A stretch of 64,000 nucleotides of DNA, taken from Mariannaea sp. PMI_226 (taxonomy: Eukaryota; Ascomycota; Sordariomycetes; Hypocreales; Nectriaceae). Within the stretch, counting starts at the first letter, position 1; every line of letters starts with the position of its first letter. Under the pieces are notes generated by a model. It worked only from the letters and a program-made list of their open reading frames with translations, searched no databases and was not told the DNA's origin. The DNA is taken from the NCBI GenBank assembly GCA_024336345.1, contig JANFOG010000005.1, positions 496,001-560,000 on the forward strand. The letters are read 5' to 3'. Positions 21,603 through 32,537 of the stretch are shown here, one piece after another. A program made the position numbers and the translations under genes.

Positions 21603-23132
21603 TTATCGCGTGCCTAAATCAACCAGGAGTTTCCCTCCACTGATCTCTCCTTTCCGCATCCTATCCAAGCCTTTGTTGACATTATGTAACCCATCTTCTA
21701 CGTCGATAATCCTGGGCGGCACAACCGCCCGAGCAGCGAGCAGAGTTTCTAGCCACTGGGAGAGGACTTCACCAATATCGGGTACCTCGTGGTAGAGCTT
21801 AACCGGGATTGTATGGAAGACAACACCGGCAGGGGCCTCGCGTTTGGGAAAACCGTTCAAGCCGACGAGGTGAGCAAGGAGTGTGGGCTCAGTGGGGGGC
21901 GTATTGGGAGGGGAGTTGACGGATGCTTGCTTATTAACATCGACAGGACCCAAGGCGCCAAGTAGACGCTCGCATGTCTCCTTACCAACGGTGTCGATGC
22001 CGAAGCGAAGTCTGCCCTTGGTATTGGCGCGAAGAATAGCGACAGCTCTTTCAGGGTCGTGGCTGTCGACGAGTAGATCAGGCCGTAGGATAGGGTTCTC
22101 AGACAGGCGAAGTCCATGCTTGGCGTTGTCCACAACCAATGCCACTTTCAGGCCGACAAGACGAGCCAGTTGCACAGCAATACTTGCTGAAGTTGATGAA
22201 CCTCCCCAGATGGCGATCCAATCACCACTCTTTGCTCCCTCGCTGGATAGAATTCCCCGCAAGCATTCGTCTCTAATATCTTGAGGCAATGACGCTTCAG
22301 GAACACCTCGGACGAGTTCAAGGAGGTTGGGGCCGTCGTGAGACTGGGTAAAATCGACACCAAGGCAGAGACCGAGAGCCAGTGATGCTGCGACATAGGC
22401 TACACCGAGAGTGGCGCCTTGGCTGGGTGTGATCTCCCGGGGGATTCGTACCACATTAAAGTCGGACGCTATCGTGTATTCTTGGTATGTGGCTTTGCGG
22501 AGGTCTCGGTAATCAGTGGAAATAACAATGACCTGGTGCATGTGGTCAATACTCCAATGCTAGCGAGAGATGCTATACCGGTGAGCATTATCTTACCTTG
22601 TCATTGACCTTGATTCTTGATGTACTTCGTGGTGCTTGGACAACTGTGCCTGACGACTCACGTCCCGAGATATAAGGAAGTTCAGGAATGCCGAATCCGT
22701 AATCACTACGGCAAAATTAGCTTCTGAACATCATCAAGGTGGTAACAAAAGATGAAAAGAAGAAAAAAACCAATGGGATAATGTTGGAGCTTACGGAGAC
22801 TTCCAATCGATGGGATTCAGCCCAATAGTTTCATTTCGAACCAGCAGTTCGTGGTCGTGGTGTGTAGCAGGAATCGGATGGCCATCTGTTAACTCATATT
22901 TCTGCCTCACTCCATGCAAGAGAAGTACAGTTTGTGAATCTGGTATTTGATATGTGGTATCGGACTCGCCCGATTGACTTGATATATCGATATTTGCTTC
23001 CGGATATGATCGAGGGACATGATCCAACGAACTTGATGGTGTTTCGCAGCGTAGAATAGACCTAAGAGACGATTCTGACCCCCCACTGACTATCTCGGGA
23101 GTCAATGTAATAAATGACCGACCGGCGCTCAT
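21603..23132 (-). CDS. Medium-chain (zinc-type) alcohol dehydrogenase-like oxidoreductase
   Basis: Three exons (23132-22795, 22705-22597, 22532-21603) encode 458 aa. The MDR core starts with a GroES-like segment (LLLHGVRQKYEL..IGLNPIDWK), joins across intron 1 to DYGFGIPELPYISGRESSGTVV, and across intron 2 to KVNDKVIVIS. A Rossmann fold follows with GGSSTSASIAVQLARLVGLKV, and the protein ends with a MRKGEISGGKLLVDL block typical of ToxD/LovC-like fungal enzymes. It should be an NADPH-dependent oxidoreductase or enoyl reductase; the substrate is unknown. There is an unusual polar, Ser-rich extension of about 65 residues before the core. No catalytic zinc Cys/His set is apparent. It lies in the accessory region beside regulators and a transporter. 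Confidence 0.82.
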
Positions 23133-25097
23133 CTTCGAATCGAATTTCCCAATATTGGCTCGTTTGGTTGAGTTTTGAGCACTCCGGTTTCAGGATGAAC
23201 AATTTGCGGAGGGGTTTCACGGCTTCAGCAACGATTCAAGACTGGAATCATGCACAATGCAGGGAAAAGAATAAATACTGCATATAAAACGGCAATAAGT
23301 TACTCAGCTCCGATTTGAAATCGGGACAGCCTTCGTTTTGTTCGATTCCGAATCCCACGCTCAGGTAACGAGAAGCGTTTAGCGGGCCTATAGCGGATGG
23401 CGTCATGGGACTTGGACCGAATCACGCTGAGTGCCAAATATGCCACGCCCGCATTTGAGATGACGTGACTCGATGAATTTCCATGGTTAATGGTTGTTTG
23501 TATTCCCCGGTGTCGGGGACTTGGAGTGAGTTCTTGGGTCTCCACTGGGGACGATGGTGTTATTTGGCCTATCAATCACTCAACTGGGCTTGCATAGGTA
23601 AGAGATAATAGTCACAGCCGGAGGCTAGTGGGAGCGTTAGCCGTTATCCATTGATTGATTAATGAATCTCGCTCTTATACTGCCTATTTGGGTAAGTTCC
23701 TTTCATGTATCCTTCATTGATGTTTCTGGTTTCTCATCGAAGCTCTCCAGTTCATTCAAGAGACGTGTACCATATCGTGAATTTTGAAACCGGGAATTTT
23801 GGAAATCAATGCCATAAAACAAGACATAGAATATGGTTTGCATATAAAAAAAAACCTGGAAAATTTCCACTACATTCAAGAGGCACGTTCTATAGCAAAC
23901 ACATGTAGCGTATCTTGATGTGTTCAATCTCCGGGTCACTAGCAACTACCAGGCAAACGTAGCCATTTGCAGCCAAGAAAAGAGAACATCTAGATAACTC
24001 CGCATGCCATGCAGGGATTATACGCTGAACCAATTGAATTTTGCAGTTCAACAATCGTGGGCTACAAGTAGTGCGTGTGGTCAGCTCCCTGTGGGATAAG
24101 CGATGGTGCAAAACCCCGATGTAAATGACGCCATTTGCGGGACAAAGGGATAGCCTCGCAACTTTTTCTACAGCCGACTGATGAATTGCATGTAGATTCC
24201 AATCGTAAGCGAAATTCAGAACCAAGTAAGGTTGATGATTTTTGACCATTTAGGTGCTGTATCGTTGATTGACTGTCATAACATCAGCACGGAGGTGGTG
24301 TTGAGTTGAATGAGTCGGTCATAGACAGCCTCCATAAGGCAGATTGTGTGCCATGGGGAAAATCATGAAAGTATTTCGAGAAGGTAATTGGCATGTGTCT
24401 TGAATTGTTAAAACGTGCTTATGAAATACGGACTTCCTCGATGTTGACATAACAAATCGTGACACGAAGTAACTCTCACCAGGTAATACTCCTAGTACCA
24501 CCCATGTATTTGAACCCCACGATACGCTAAAATTTTTTTTGCATGTTGGACACGTTCTCCCGTGAGTCCATCTGGAAGCGGCACTATATATAGGAGCCCT
24601 GAATTTGCAGTAGTTGACTGGGACATTTCGGTCCGGCAACTCCCACATGCTCATCCAAGCATTCTTCGGAATTGTGTCTCCTTGCATTGGGATCCTGTAA
24701 ACTTCGAGGAGGACTGTTTTCGATTTTCATGGAAGATGAAATAGTAGAAGATACTGTTGTCTTTGTCTTGCGATGTGAACATGTATCCTAATATGTGGTC
24801 GGGAGACGAACCCCGGAATTAGAAGTGAGCATAGCACACTTCAACATGCCATATGCTCTTGTAGGCGAACTGGACAATTCATTCCCAGCATCTTCGATCG
24901 ACATACATCCCACCTGAAAGCCGATTTACATACTACGGACTGTATGCCATCTTTTGCGCGGGGCACACCTCCCGAGATGCAAGCCATGCCAGGGGTCATG
25001 GTTAGACTGCTTCAGTGCCTGGCTGCATGCATAAGGGGACAGATTCCACGAGAGCACGTGGCATTTCAAACGCTGTTTACGCAAAATTGTGTTCTTT
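23133..25097. other. 2-kb intergenic region with a GC palindrome
   Basis: This region has the MDR oxidoreductase promoter on the left and the 3' flank of the Zn2Cys6 regulator on the right. No gene is supportable. Two direct copies of ATTCAAGAG occur near 23755 and 23875. The CCCCG-N4-CGGGG palindrome at 23505-23518 is listed separately. Confidence 0.4.
23505..23518. promoter_or_regulatory. CCCCG-GTGT-CGGGG palindrome, candidate Zn2Cys6 site
   Basis: A perfect 5-bp inverted repeat around GTGT lies about 375 bp upstream of the MDR oxidoreductase ATG. It contains CCG-N4-CGG, the inverted CGG-triplet geometry that dimeric Zn2Cys6 factors bind. No test of function is possible here. Confidence 0.35.
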
Positions 25098-27424
25098 TCA
25101 GTAAGTGTCCAAGAAATCAAAACCAAGAAAATCTTTGAACCACAAACTATACTCCCCAAGTGAATCTTGCAAGATGGCACCATCTGCTCCCGAGTCAATC
25201 TGGGAAGGTGAAGAGTGGTTGTCATGACGCTGTGAAGATGGTGGGCTCGTCGTTGATTGTTGAGCTTGAGTCATCAAACTCGCCGGGATCAGGTTAGTTT
25301 GCACAAGGACTCTTTCAAATATTGGAATGGCTTGCTGTAGGACAGGATCATCCTTTAGCTCTCTGAGGAGTAACATGCTCCGCTGTATTGACAACTGAGA
25401 CATGGACCTATTGATTTCGGATCCTGACTCGTCGAGAGCCATTTCGATGTGGATGGCAAGGGCGGTATGAATACATGATTTGCTATTTTGTTCAAATGTC
25501 AAGCGTCAGCATAGTTCCTCTGGCACATCGACTCCGACCCCATCAAGACGTACAATGACAACGGCAAGGTCAGCAGCGTTCCGTCTAACCAAGTTCGCCC
25601 AGTAATAGTATCGAGCTCGAATATTGCTGACTGCAGTTTCTTCTTTGCCCATTCGTACCAGGAGGCATTCCGGCGGCGCCACCAAAGACGGAGCAAACGG
25701 AGGAGAATGCACTCGAAGCGGTAGCTTATGGCGAGCAGCACTGTACTCCACAAATTCTCAGGGTGTTGGATATCATGCACGAGAATGTCTGGCAAAGCGA
25801 GTCTCCAGGCAGAAATTCTGTCTGTCAATGTTTGTGGATCGTCTGAGTGATCCTTTACAGACGAGAGGCATCGGGCCCCTATTACCGCTAATTTGCAATA
25901 CTCGACCCAGTACATCTTTTGTCCGCGGGACATTATCGGCAGGATGGTTAGATCACGTTCCGACAACTGCTCGCTTTCCCAGTCATCCTCCGTGAATGAA
26001 TCAATGTCGTACTCTCTGTCGCTAAGAAGTCTGATATTTTGAGTGCCGAATAAAGATAGTATTATATCTCGAGACTAGTGAGGGGAAATCAGTAGTTGGA
26101 AGCAATGTGCATAGGTTGGCACGAGTGTAGCTCACATAGAGAATCCACCATATTCTCTTGAATAACTTTGACTTCTGAGGATCTGCTTCGAGATAGACAT
26201 GGCTACCATATAGTTAGAATATTATTTGCGCATGTGAATTAACATTCAAAGACAGTACCTCTTATGCAATTCCATTCCGATTGCAACACGCACGGAGTTA
26301 TAAAACCAGTAGCGCACGTCCTTGTCCTTCGATCGTGGAACCATGGCTGTACCTAGAATGAGACAACCCTGTAGCAGAGGCAGCTGATTCTTTTCACAGA
26401 AGAAGTCGCATAATAACGCTGCCTTTGAAAAGAAGGCCTGCTGTGCTGTCGCTCGAGTGGCATACCCGCACTCCACAATCATGTGCTCCGGAGCATGAGA
26501 GACTGCGCTAGTGAGGACAGCTTGCATGAGGAAAATTGAGTAGCAGCCTCGTCGGTAGTCATCAAGGAATTGAACTCTGTCTAGAACCGGCGAGAATGGG
26601 TAGACGAATTCGAAGTAGGCTTTAAGTAAGATCTCTCTAGATTGTTAAACTCAATAAGACAGCTCGAGTCTGGTGTAGTGATTGGCAATTGGCACATACA
26701 ACAGTGGTTGGGGAGGTAGATCAAAAACTCCTTTCTTAATGAGATATTCCAAATCATCCGGGTCCAGGTCGTCAATGTTAATCTTTGGATCTTTTTGTTG
26801 TTCATCGTCCGGGCTTCCCGAGTTCAAGCCTCTGCTCATCGACGCATCTTGTCTGACAGCTTGAGTCAAGATGCTGAGATAGTGTATTCCGTTGTTATAG
26901 TCAATCGCTCGCCAGGAACTACCCCCAGGGCTTATAATTGTATTTTGGTTCTCTGTAGCAGAGGCTGTGCGTTGTTCTTGAAGGCCTTGGTCTCCCGACT
27001 CAGAAGTACGGGGTGGACCCAAAGACTCCTGGCCAACCTCGACTACTACACGGGACCTGCTGCGGAATCTAATCACAATGAGATGAATAAAGGAAAGCCA
27101 TTAGTTTCTGAATCAGAGTAAACGTCAAAATAAAAAAAAATAGAGGCACTGAAATTCTCACCTTCGGCGCTGTCGGCCTTGGAGAACACAACTCTCACCT
27201 CTATCAACGCATCGGGTGCAAGGCAAGCCTTTGGTAGAGGCGTCACATTTGACCTTGCGAGCATGACACGTAGCGCATGATTTGATTGGCTTTTGGACCG
27301 GCATTCTCTTAAAATCTTTGCTGCGCACATTATCCGGCTGAAGAGCAAGCGAAATTCCGATCCTACAAGCAGAATTGGATGCAGAAGGCTTAATTGTTAT
27401 CAATGGACCGAGGTGTGTTGCCAT
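25098..27424 (-). CDS. Zn2Cys6 transcription factor, CTF1/AmdR-like
   Basis: Six exons (27424-27162, 27068-26700, 26636-26259, 26202-26136, 26074-25554, 25482-25098) sum exactly to 660 aa. The zinc cluster is C50-x2-C53-x6-C60-x8-C69-x2-C72-x6-C79, followed by a basic linker (RQRRR). The fungal_trans domain begins with LLKAYFEFVYPFSPVLDRVQFL and includes DVRYWFYNSVRVAIGMELHK, FKRIWWILY and LLSDREYDID. The C-terminal helices (KLQSAIFELDTITGR.., IHTALAIHIEMALDES) are typical of cutinase transcription factor 1/AmdR-type proteins. Each intron is 56-93 bp and splicing it restores family sequence. Translation could instead begin at Met41 (27304). The gene is divergent from an MFS exporter, a common regulator/target arrangement; the repeated motif between them suggests joint control. 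Confidence 0.88.
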
Positions 27425-27829
27425 GCCTCGGTGTTTGGTGGGCTATTTAGTATCATGACCCACATCTCGGCGTTTCGGCGATTTAATTCCTGGTGTGATT
27501 TGTGTGTGGATTACTACGGGAGGGGAGGATACGAAGTTCATCATGGCCGCCTATTTTGTTCAGTTATTGTCTTTGGAGGGGGCACGGAAAGATGAGAATG
27601 GGACCACTTGACCTGTTTATACATGCCCGAAGCTCACTCAAAACGCCGAGAACTTGGGGGTTTTACATTTGGCCCTCCAGGTGACTCGCCCATGTGTTCT
27701 TCTTAAATACCCTCTTCCAGGCTTTTCTTTCTGCTTTGTTCTCGGTACAATATTCAATTGATTTCATTCAAGTTGTGTTCTCAAAATAAATCGTATGAGT
27801 CACCAATTGACCAGCCTCACCAATCTATC
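27425..27829. promoter_or_regulatory. Shared divergent promoter with repeated CTCGG(C/T)GTTT motif
   Basis: This 405-bp region lies between the Zn2Cys6 regulator and the MFS transporter. CTCGGTGTTT lies at 27427-27436 and CTCGGCGTTT at 27466-27475. A perfect inverted copy, AAACGCCGAG, lies at 27641-27650. Each contains a CGG/CCG triplet, the half-site recognised by Zn2Cys6 factors. The middle copy also forms CGG-N5-CGG with the adjacent triplet at 27476. A TTAAATA at about 27702 may serve as the transporter TATA element. Confidence 0.5.
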
Positions 27830-27854
27830 ATGTCTCCTTCTCCAACCATCATAG
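27795..27854 (+). promoter_or_regulatory. Upstream ORF overlapping the MFS start codon
   Basis: An ATG at 27795 opens a 19-codon frame ending in TAG at 27852-27854. It passes through the transporter ATG at 27830 in a different frame. If the mRNA starts upstream, as the TATA-like element suggests, this uORF would reduce transporter translation. Confidence 0.35.
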
Positions 27855-29437
27855 CGAGCTCAGAAATAACGCTGGAGCCAGATAACCTCCCTTCAGGAAG
27901 CAAATCTACTACTTACTGGAGAGAGCTTACAGACCACGCGTTCCTCACTCCAGAAGTGCTGACTTGGGAGTATTCAGGCTCTGGAACGGTTGATGACCCA
28001 TATGCCGTGACTTGGCTTCCGTCCGACCCCCGAAATCCACAGTCATTTTCTTCGTCGCGAAAGGCAGTGATTACAGCGCTTGGTGCAATCATCACTCTCG
28101 CTGCTGCGTTCACCTCATCGACGTATTCAGGATGTATACCGCAAGTTATGGAAGACCTTCACGTTGGCCAGGAGCTGTCAACAGCGGGGATATCACTCTA
28201 TGTTCTGGGATTCGCCGTCGGGCCGCTCCTCTGGGCCCCTTTGGGAGAAATCTACGGGCGTCAGATCATCCTTTTCATCACATACGCTGCGTTTACTGCA
28301 TTTAACGCTGGAAGTGCAGGTTCCCAGAACATTGAAACCCTCCTTGTTCTTCGATTTCTAGCGGGGTCCTTCTCGGCTTCGTCTATGACAAACACAGGAG
28401 GTGTGATTGCCGACATGTATCAAGCCAATGAAAGAGGTATTCCTGTGGGCATGTTTGCCTTGGCACCATTCATGGGGCCTGTATTTGGCCCTATTGTTGG
28501 TGGCTACTTGGGACAATCAGAAGGCTGGAAATGGGTGACGGGCTGTACAGCCATCTTCTCGGGCGTGTTGTGGCTGTTGGCTGCCATCTTGATCCCCGAA
28601 ACCTACAGCCCGTTGCTTCTTAGAAAAAGGGCAAAGAAGCTTTCCGAGATCACTGGGAAGGTGTATAGGAGCGCGATTGATATTAAGATTGGGCCACCGG
28701 TATCCTCCAAAGAGCAGCTGAGAACAGGGCTGATCCGGCCATCGGCTTTGATTGTTTCAGAACCTGCGTTATTGTTCTTGTCAATCTATATGAGTTTGCT
28801 ATATGGTATTCTGTACATGCTGTTTGGGGCAATGCCTATTGTCTTCCAGGAAGGACGTGGCTGGGGACAGGGCAAAGGAGGACTCGCGTTTCTTGGTGTT
28901 GCTATCGGAGAAGTTCTCGCCTGCTTGTACTGCATACCCGAAAACCAGCGTTATGCACGCCGTGCCAAGAACAACGGAGGATCAGCCCAGCCAGAGGACA
29001 GGTTGATGCCAGCCATGGTCGGAGCAATTGCCACGCCTATTGGGTTATTCTGGTTCGCTTGGACCAACGGCCCAGATGTACATCCCCTGGTAAGCATCGC
29101 CGCAGGGACCCCGTTTGGTTTTGGAATGGTACTCGTCTTCATCTCGATAAAGAACTACCTGGTGGACTCGTATACCGTCTTTGCGGCATCTGCAATTGCA
29201 GCAACCGTGGTGATGAGATCCTTCTTCGGAGCTGCGTTTCCCATGTTCACCACTTACATGTACCATAATTTGGGAATTCACTGGGCGTCGTCCATCGCGG
29301 GTTTTCTTGCTCTGCTATGTACGCCACTACCCTTCGTTTTATTCAAGTATGGGCGACAGATTAGAGAAAAGTGTAAATATTCACGCCAGGCTATGGAGCT
29401 GGTAGCTATGACAGACCAGAAGAAGTCATCTCAGTAG
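27830..29437 (+). CDS. MFS drug/polyamine exporter, DHA1 type
   Basis: A single-exon gene of 535 aa, starting at the first in-frame ATG (27830). A hydrophilic N-terminus of about 80 residues carries VLTWEYSGSGTVDDPYAVTWLPSDPRNPQ, typical of fungal multidrug/polyamine MFS exporters. Twelve hydrophobic segments follow. Motif A-like GEIYGRQ lies in loop 2-3, FMGPVFGPIVGGYLG matches the antiporter motif C region, and PETYSPLLLRKRAKKL begins the central loop. It should export a small organic compound across the plasma membrane by proton antiport. Divergent transcription from a Zn2Cys6 regulator suggests pathway-specific induction. The substrate is unknown. Confidence 0.88.
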   Translation: MSPSPTIIASSEITLEPDNLPSGSKSTTYWRELTDHAFLTPEVLTWEYSGSGTVDDPYAVTWLPSDPRNPQSFSSSRKAVITALGAIITLAAAFTSSTYSGCIPQVMEDLHVGQELSTAGISLYVLGFAVGPLLWAPLGEIYGRQIILFITYAAFTAFNAGSAGSQNIETLLVLRFLAGSFSASSMTNTGGVIADMYQANERGIPVGMFALAPFMGPVFGPIVGGYLGQSEGWKWVTGCTAIFSGVLWLLAAILIPETYSPLLLRKRAKKLSEITGKVYRSAIDIKIGPPVSSKEQLRTGLIRPSALIVSEPALLFLSIYMSLLYGILYMLFGAMPIVFQEGRGWGQGKGGLAFLGVAIGEVLACLYCIPENQRYARRAKNNGGSAQPEDRLMPAMVGAIATPIGLFWFAWTNGPDVHPLVSIAAGTPFGFGMVLVFISIKNYLVDSYTVFAASAIAATVVMRSFFGAAFPMFTTYMYHNLGIHWASSIAGFLALLCTPLPFVLFKYGRQIREKCKYSRQAMELVAMTDQKKSSQ

Positions 29438-29945
29438 ATAGAGTATAGAGAATCATGTAGAACTATAGAGCAATAATTTTTTTTTTCAGGTATAGAAGTG
29501 AAATTGGTGGAAAACCTCAAGTGAAATTCCTTTCAGGAGCCGCAAATGGTGTGAGTCAGGGTCGAGGCTGAAACGGAATATGCCAGCAATAGAGTATAGA
29601 AGGTACTGTTCTCTAAAGGTCTCTTTGGTAAAGTTGTAAGAGATCACGGTTCAATCACAGAAGTCATAGCTAATTTGCTGAGGAGGGATTCGTGGCCGCT
29701 TCTGCTCGTTCTGATTTCTGTAAGTCTTTACCATCAGATTCGAGTTGACCTGTTGGATGAATCTAGTCCAAAGCATATTTGATTACTTAGTTCAAAATCA
29801 CCACAGTAATGTTCTTCTAAACCTGTTTCTAAGTACCTAATACAAAGGAGCCGATTAGAGTATAAAAAGTCGTAAAATTCATCATATCGTATAAAGCTAA
29901 CCTCTTCGTGGTATCAAAATTCCAAAAAATTGCATGACCTCCAGT
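29438..29945. other. Convergent 3' flank
   Basis: 508 bp between the convergent MFS and C2H2/Zn2Cys6 genes. It is AT-rich and should contain both 3' UTRs. No gene was seen. Confidence 0.45.
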
Positions 29946-32537
29946 TCACAATTGTAGAGTTGATCGAAGCATCGGGGAAATACCATCTGCCAATTCCCAA
30001 ACACGGTCGCCTTGAGGCAGGGCCGCTGCATATCGAGCCATCCACCCATCCAAAACACATCGACAGAACGCGACCCCATGCACGGCCGCAGTGCCACCAC
30101 CGTGGATCCAACTCTCCAGGCGTTCTGTACTCTGCAAGTCTGGGGGATCTACGCCAATGTTGATGTGGTCCATGCCAGGAAGACAACTGCATGTCGTATC
30201 GGCATACGTAGTCCAAGCCCACACGACGAGAGCACTGAGCGACACTGCCAAATTCGCCACTGGGTCAAAATCTTTTTCAGGAACATCATCTCCACCCAAG
30301 CCAGTCTCGCGCATTCTGAGCACTTCAATGGCATGAAGTAAAGCCCTTCTGCTCTCTGTTGTAACTGCCCACTCATGAAGTTGGGCCTGGTAGTTTTCGA
30401 TCCTCGGTGGAGTACAAGGCTCGTTTGGCGGTGGTGCCGCAAGATACAGCGCAACCGCATTCATCGTCCTGAGATCGGCGTAGAGTTGCAATCCTTGTAT
30501 GTGGTACAGAATCAGGCCCTCCGAAACCAGGGATTTGATTTGCAAGGTCGCGAATAATCTTTCCTTTACAGGATCCTCAGTGAACCTCCCGAGATATGCT
30601 ACAAAGGGCAGACCGGCTGTCTCTTCGGTACCATATGTCTGGCTGCACAGATGAGAAATACGTTCCATCTCAGCCTTCCACATCTCGAGGTGCCAAGCCA
30701 ACGATCGGAGGGACTCCAGTCCAACCTTGCCAGTCCGACGCGTGATTTGTAAGTGGTTCCAGATTCCAGGAGACAACCCGCACAGTGCCAGTTGCACATC
30801 TTCAAGGAGAAGAAGCGATCTCGCCCTCGATTTGGGATTGGACGTGATTTCGGAAAGTTTGTAGCTCGTTCTGTCTGCAGGCTCCCTTGGCAATCGTTTG
30901 AAGAATACATCTAGACCGTGGGCATTCCAGAGCGCAAAGGTTGAGGGAAGAGCGACATCCAATTCTTCCCGATGAATTGTCGGAGGTTGCCACCGAGCAA
31001 TTGACATGTACGCGTCAATCTTGTACAGAGCTGCGATTGTTCTGCTGATGTTAGCTATCAAACACTTCAGAAGATATGATGTGTTTCCCTACCTCTTCCA
31101 GCGTTCTCTTATTCCCTGTACCCATGGTAAAAAGTTGCCCGGAAAATGAATTCGTTGCTGGTGCCCACAACTAGAGCAAACGAAGAACTCAATCTCTCGA
31201 AGGACTGCAACTAGTACTCCTTTGAGTAACATTGCTCTCGCAACTACTTTCTCGGCCTACAGAAGATGTGTCAAATTATGAGAGGATTCAAGCTTCTATT
31301 AGGAATGATTCTTACGCCGTGGTAGAAAGCAAAGATGAGGTTCAACGTGACTGCTTGATAAAGCTCGGTCGGCCATGGCTGCTCAGCCAGGTCTCGTGGA
31401 GCCGGTTTGCTCTATGCCAGTTATTAGTAGATGTCTTTCGTCGCGAGGGAACACATACCAACTCCTCAAAGAACTTGTCCATCAACTTGGAGTGAAGATC
31501 GGTAGCGACGCGCTTCAGTTGCTCCGGCCATCTCAGCCAAGCTCCAACCATGGCCACAGTAGCCGTCACCCCGAGTGACGGAGGCGATAAGTGGAAGGTG
31601 GGAGCGTGAACTATAGGCCAGCTTTCATGAAACTTCCCGAAATACTCGTCTGTACACTCGGTAATCCAGCCTTTATCACTCTCTAATATCTCGAACTCGT
31701 CTAGCAAAGATGCTGTAGACGACGTGACCATGTCTATGAGTCGAGATAGCCCAGCAGCAGTAGGGTTGCCAGTCAAGTCACTTGGAGTAGTGCTGGCGGT
31801 CCCGGAGGTTGTTGTTGAGGTGTCATCTTCGATCTCCCCTTCCGCTGTCGAGATACGGATGAAAGAAGCGGGGTCAGTAAGGGGCTGTACCTCGTTCCTC
31901 GAGGCTGCTGCTATTACCCTGTTGGATTTGTTATTGGTAGAAGCAAGCTTGTAGGTACAGCTGATGCCTCGTTTTGAGCAAAGAGAACACTGTTTCCCCC
32001 CGTCACATTTTGTCTTGTTCGCATGGCAGGCATCGCACGCTCTGCCTCGTCGAGAATCGTTTGCTGTGGATGTCAAGTCATGACGGGTCATATGGCGCCG
32101 AAGCAGATCACTAAGGCGTCAACCATGAATAAAGGGCGTACTATAAGTGGATTGATGAGACTCACTTTCGAGTGAAGGACCGCTCGCATATGGAACAAGA
32201 AAAGTTACGTTCCCCGTGTGTGGCTTGATGGCGCCTGAGGTGCTCTTTTCTAATGAACGCCTTTCCGCAGTGGCATACATGCTTACTCGCTGCTTCGCCG
32301 CGTCCAGGGGTTCTGCAGAGGAAACGTATGAGTAAAAAACGGTGAAGGGTCCAAGTGAAGTCGAGTCTCGGGAATCCCACTGGGTTATTACGATATTTCC
32401 ATTGCAGTGGATAATAAGAAAGCTTCCAGAAGCTGGACTGACCTGTAAGAAAGATCCTCAACTGCTCCCGCAGCCGGGTGGGATGGTTTGGCACCCGAGG
32501 TCATTCCCACTGTCTGGGATCTTGTGTGGATTGCCAT
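29946..32537 (-). CDS. Hybrid C2H2 plus Zn2Cys6 transcription factor
   Basis: Six exons (32537-32443, 32312-32166, 32110-31459, 31411-31316, 31256-31093, 31041-29946) encode 749 aa. Two C2H2 fingers come first: finger 1 is C45-x1-C47..H60-x3-H64, with only one residue between the cysteines, and finger 2 is C71-x2-C74..H87-x3-H91. A Zn2Cys6 cluster follows directly (C106, C109, C116, C122, C125, C132), then a Thr/Ser-rich linker. A fungal_trans-like domain begins around FHESWPIVHAPTFHL and continues with LYQAVTLNLIFAFYHG. Such triple-finger regulators are specific to filamentous fungi. The start could also be Met12 (32504). Introns are 47-130 bp; intron 1 is the longest. The gene is divergent from an NmrA-like gene, and repeated ATCCCAC motifs lie in the shared promoter. 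Confidence 0.88.
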
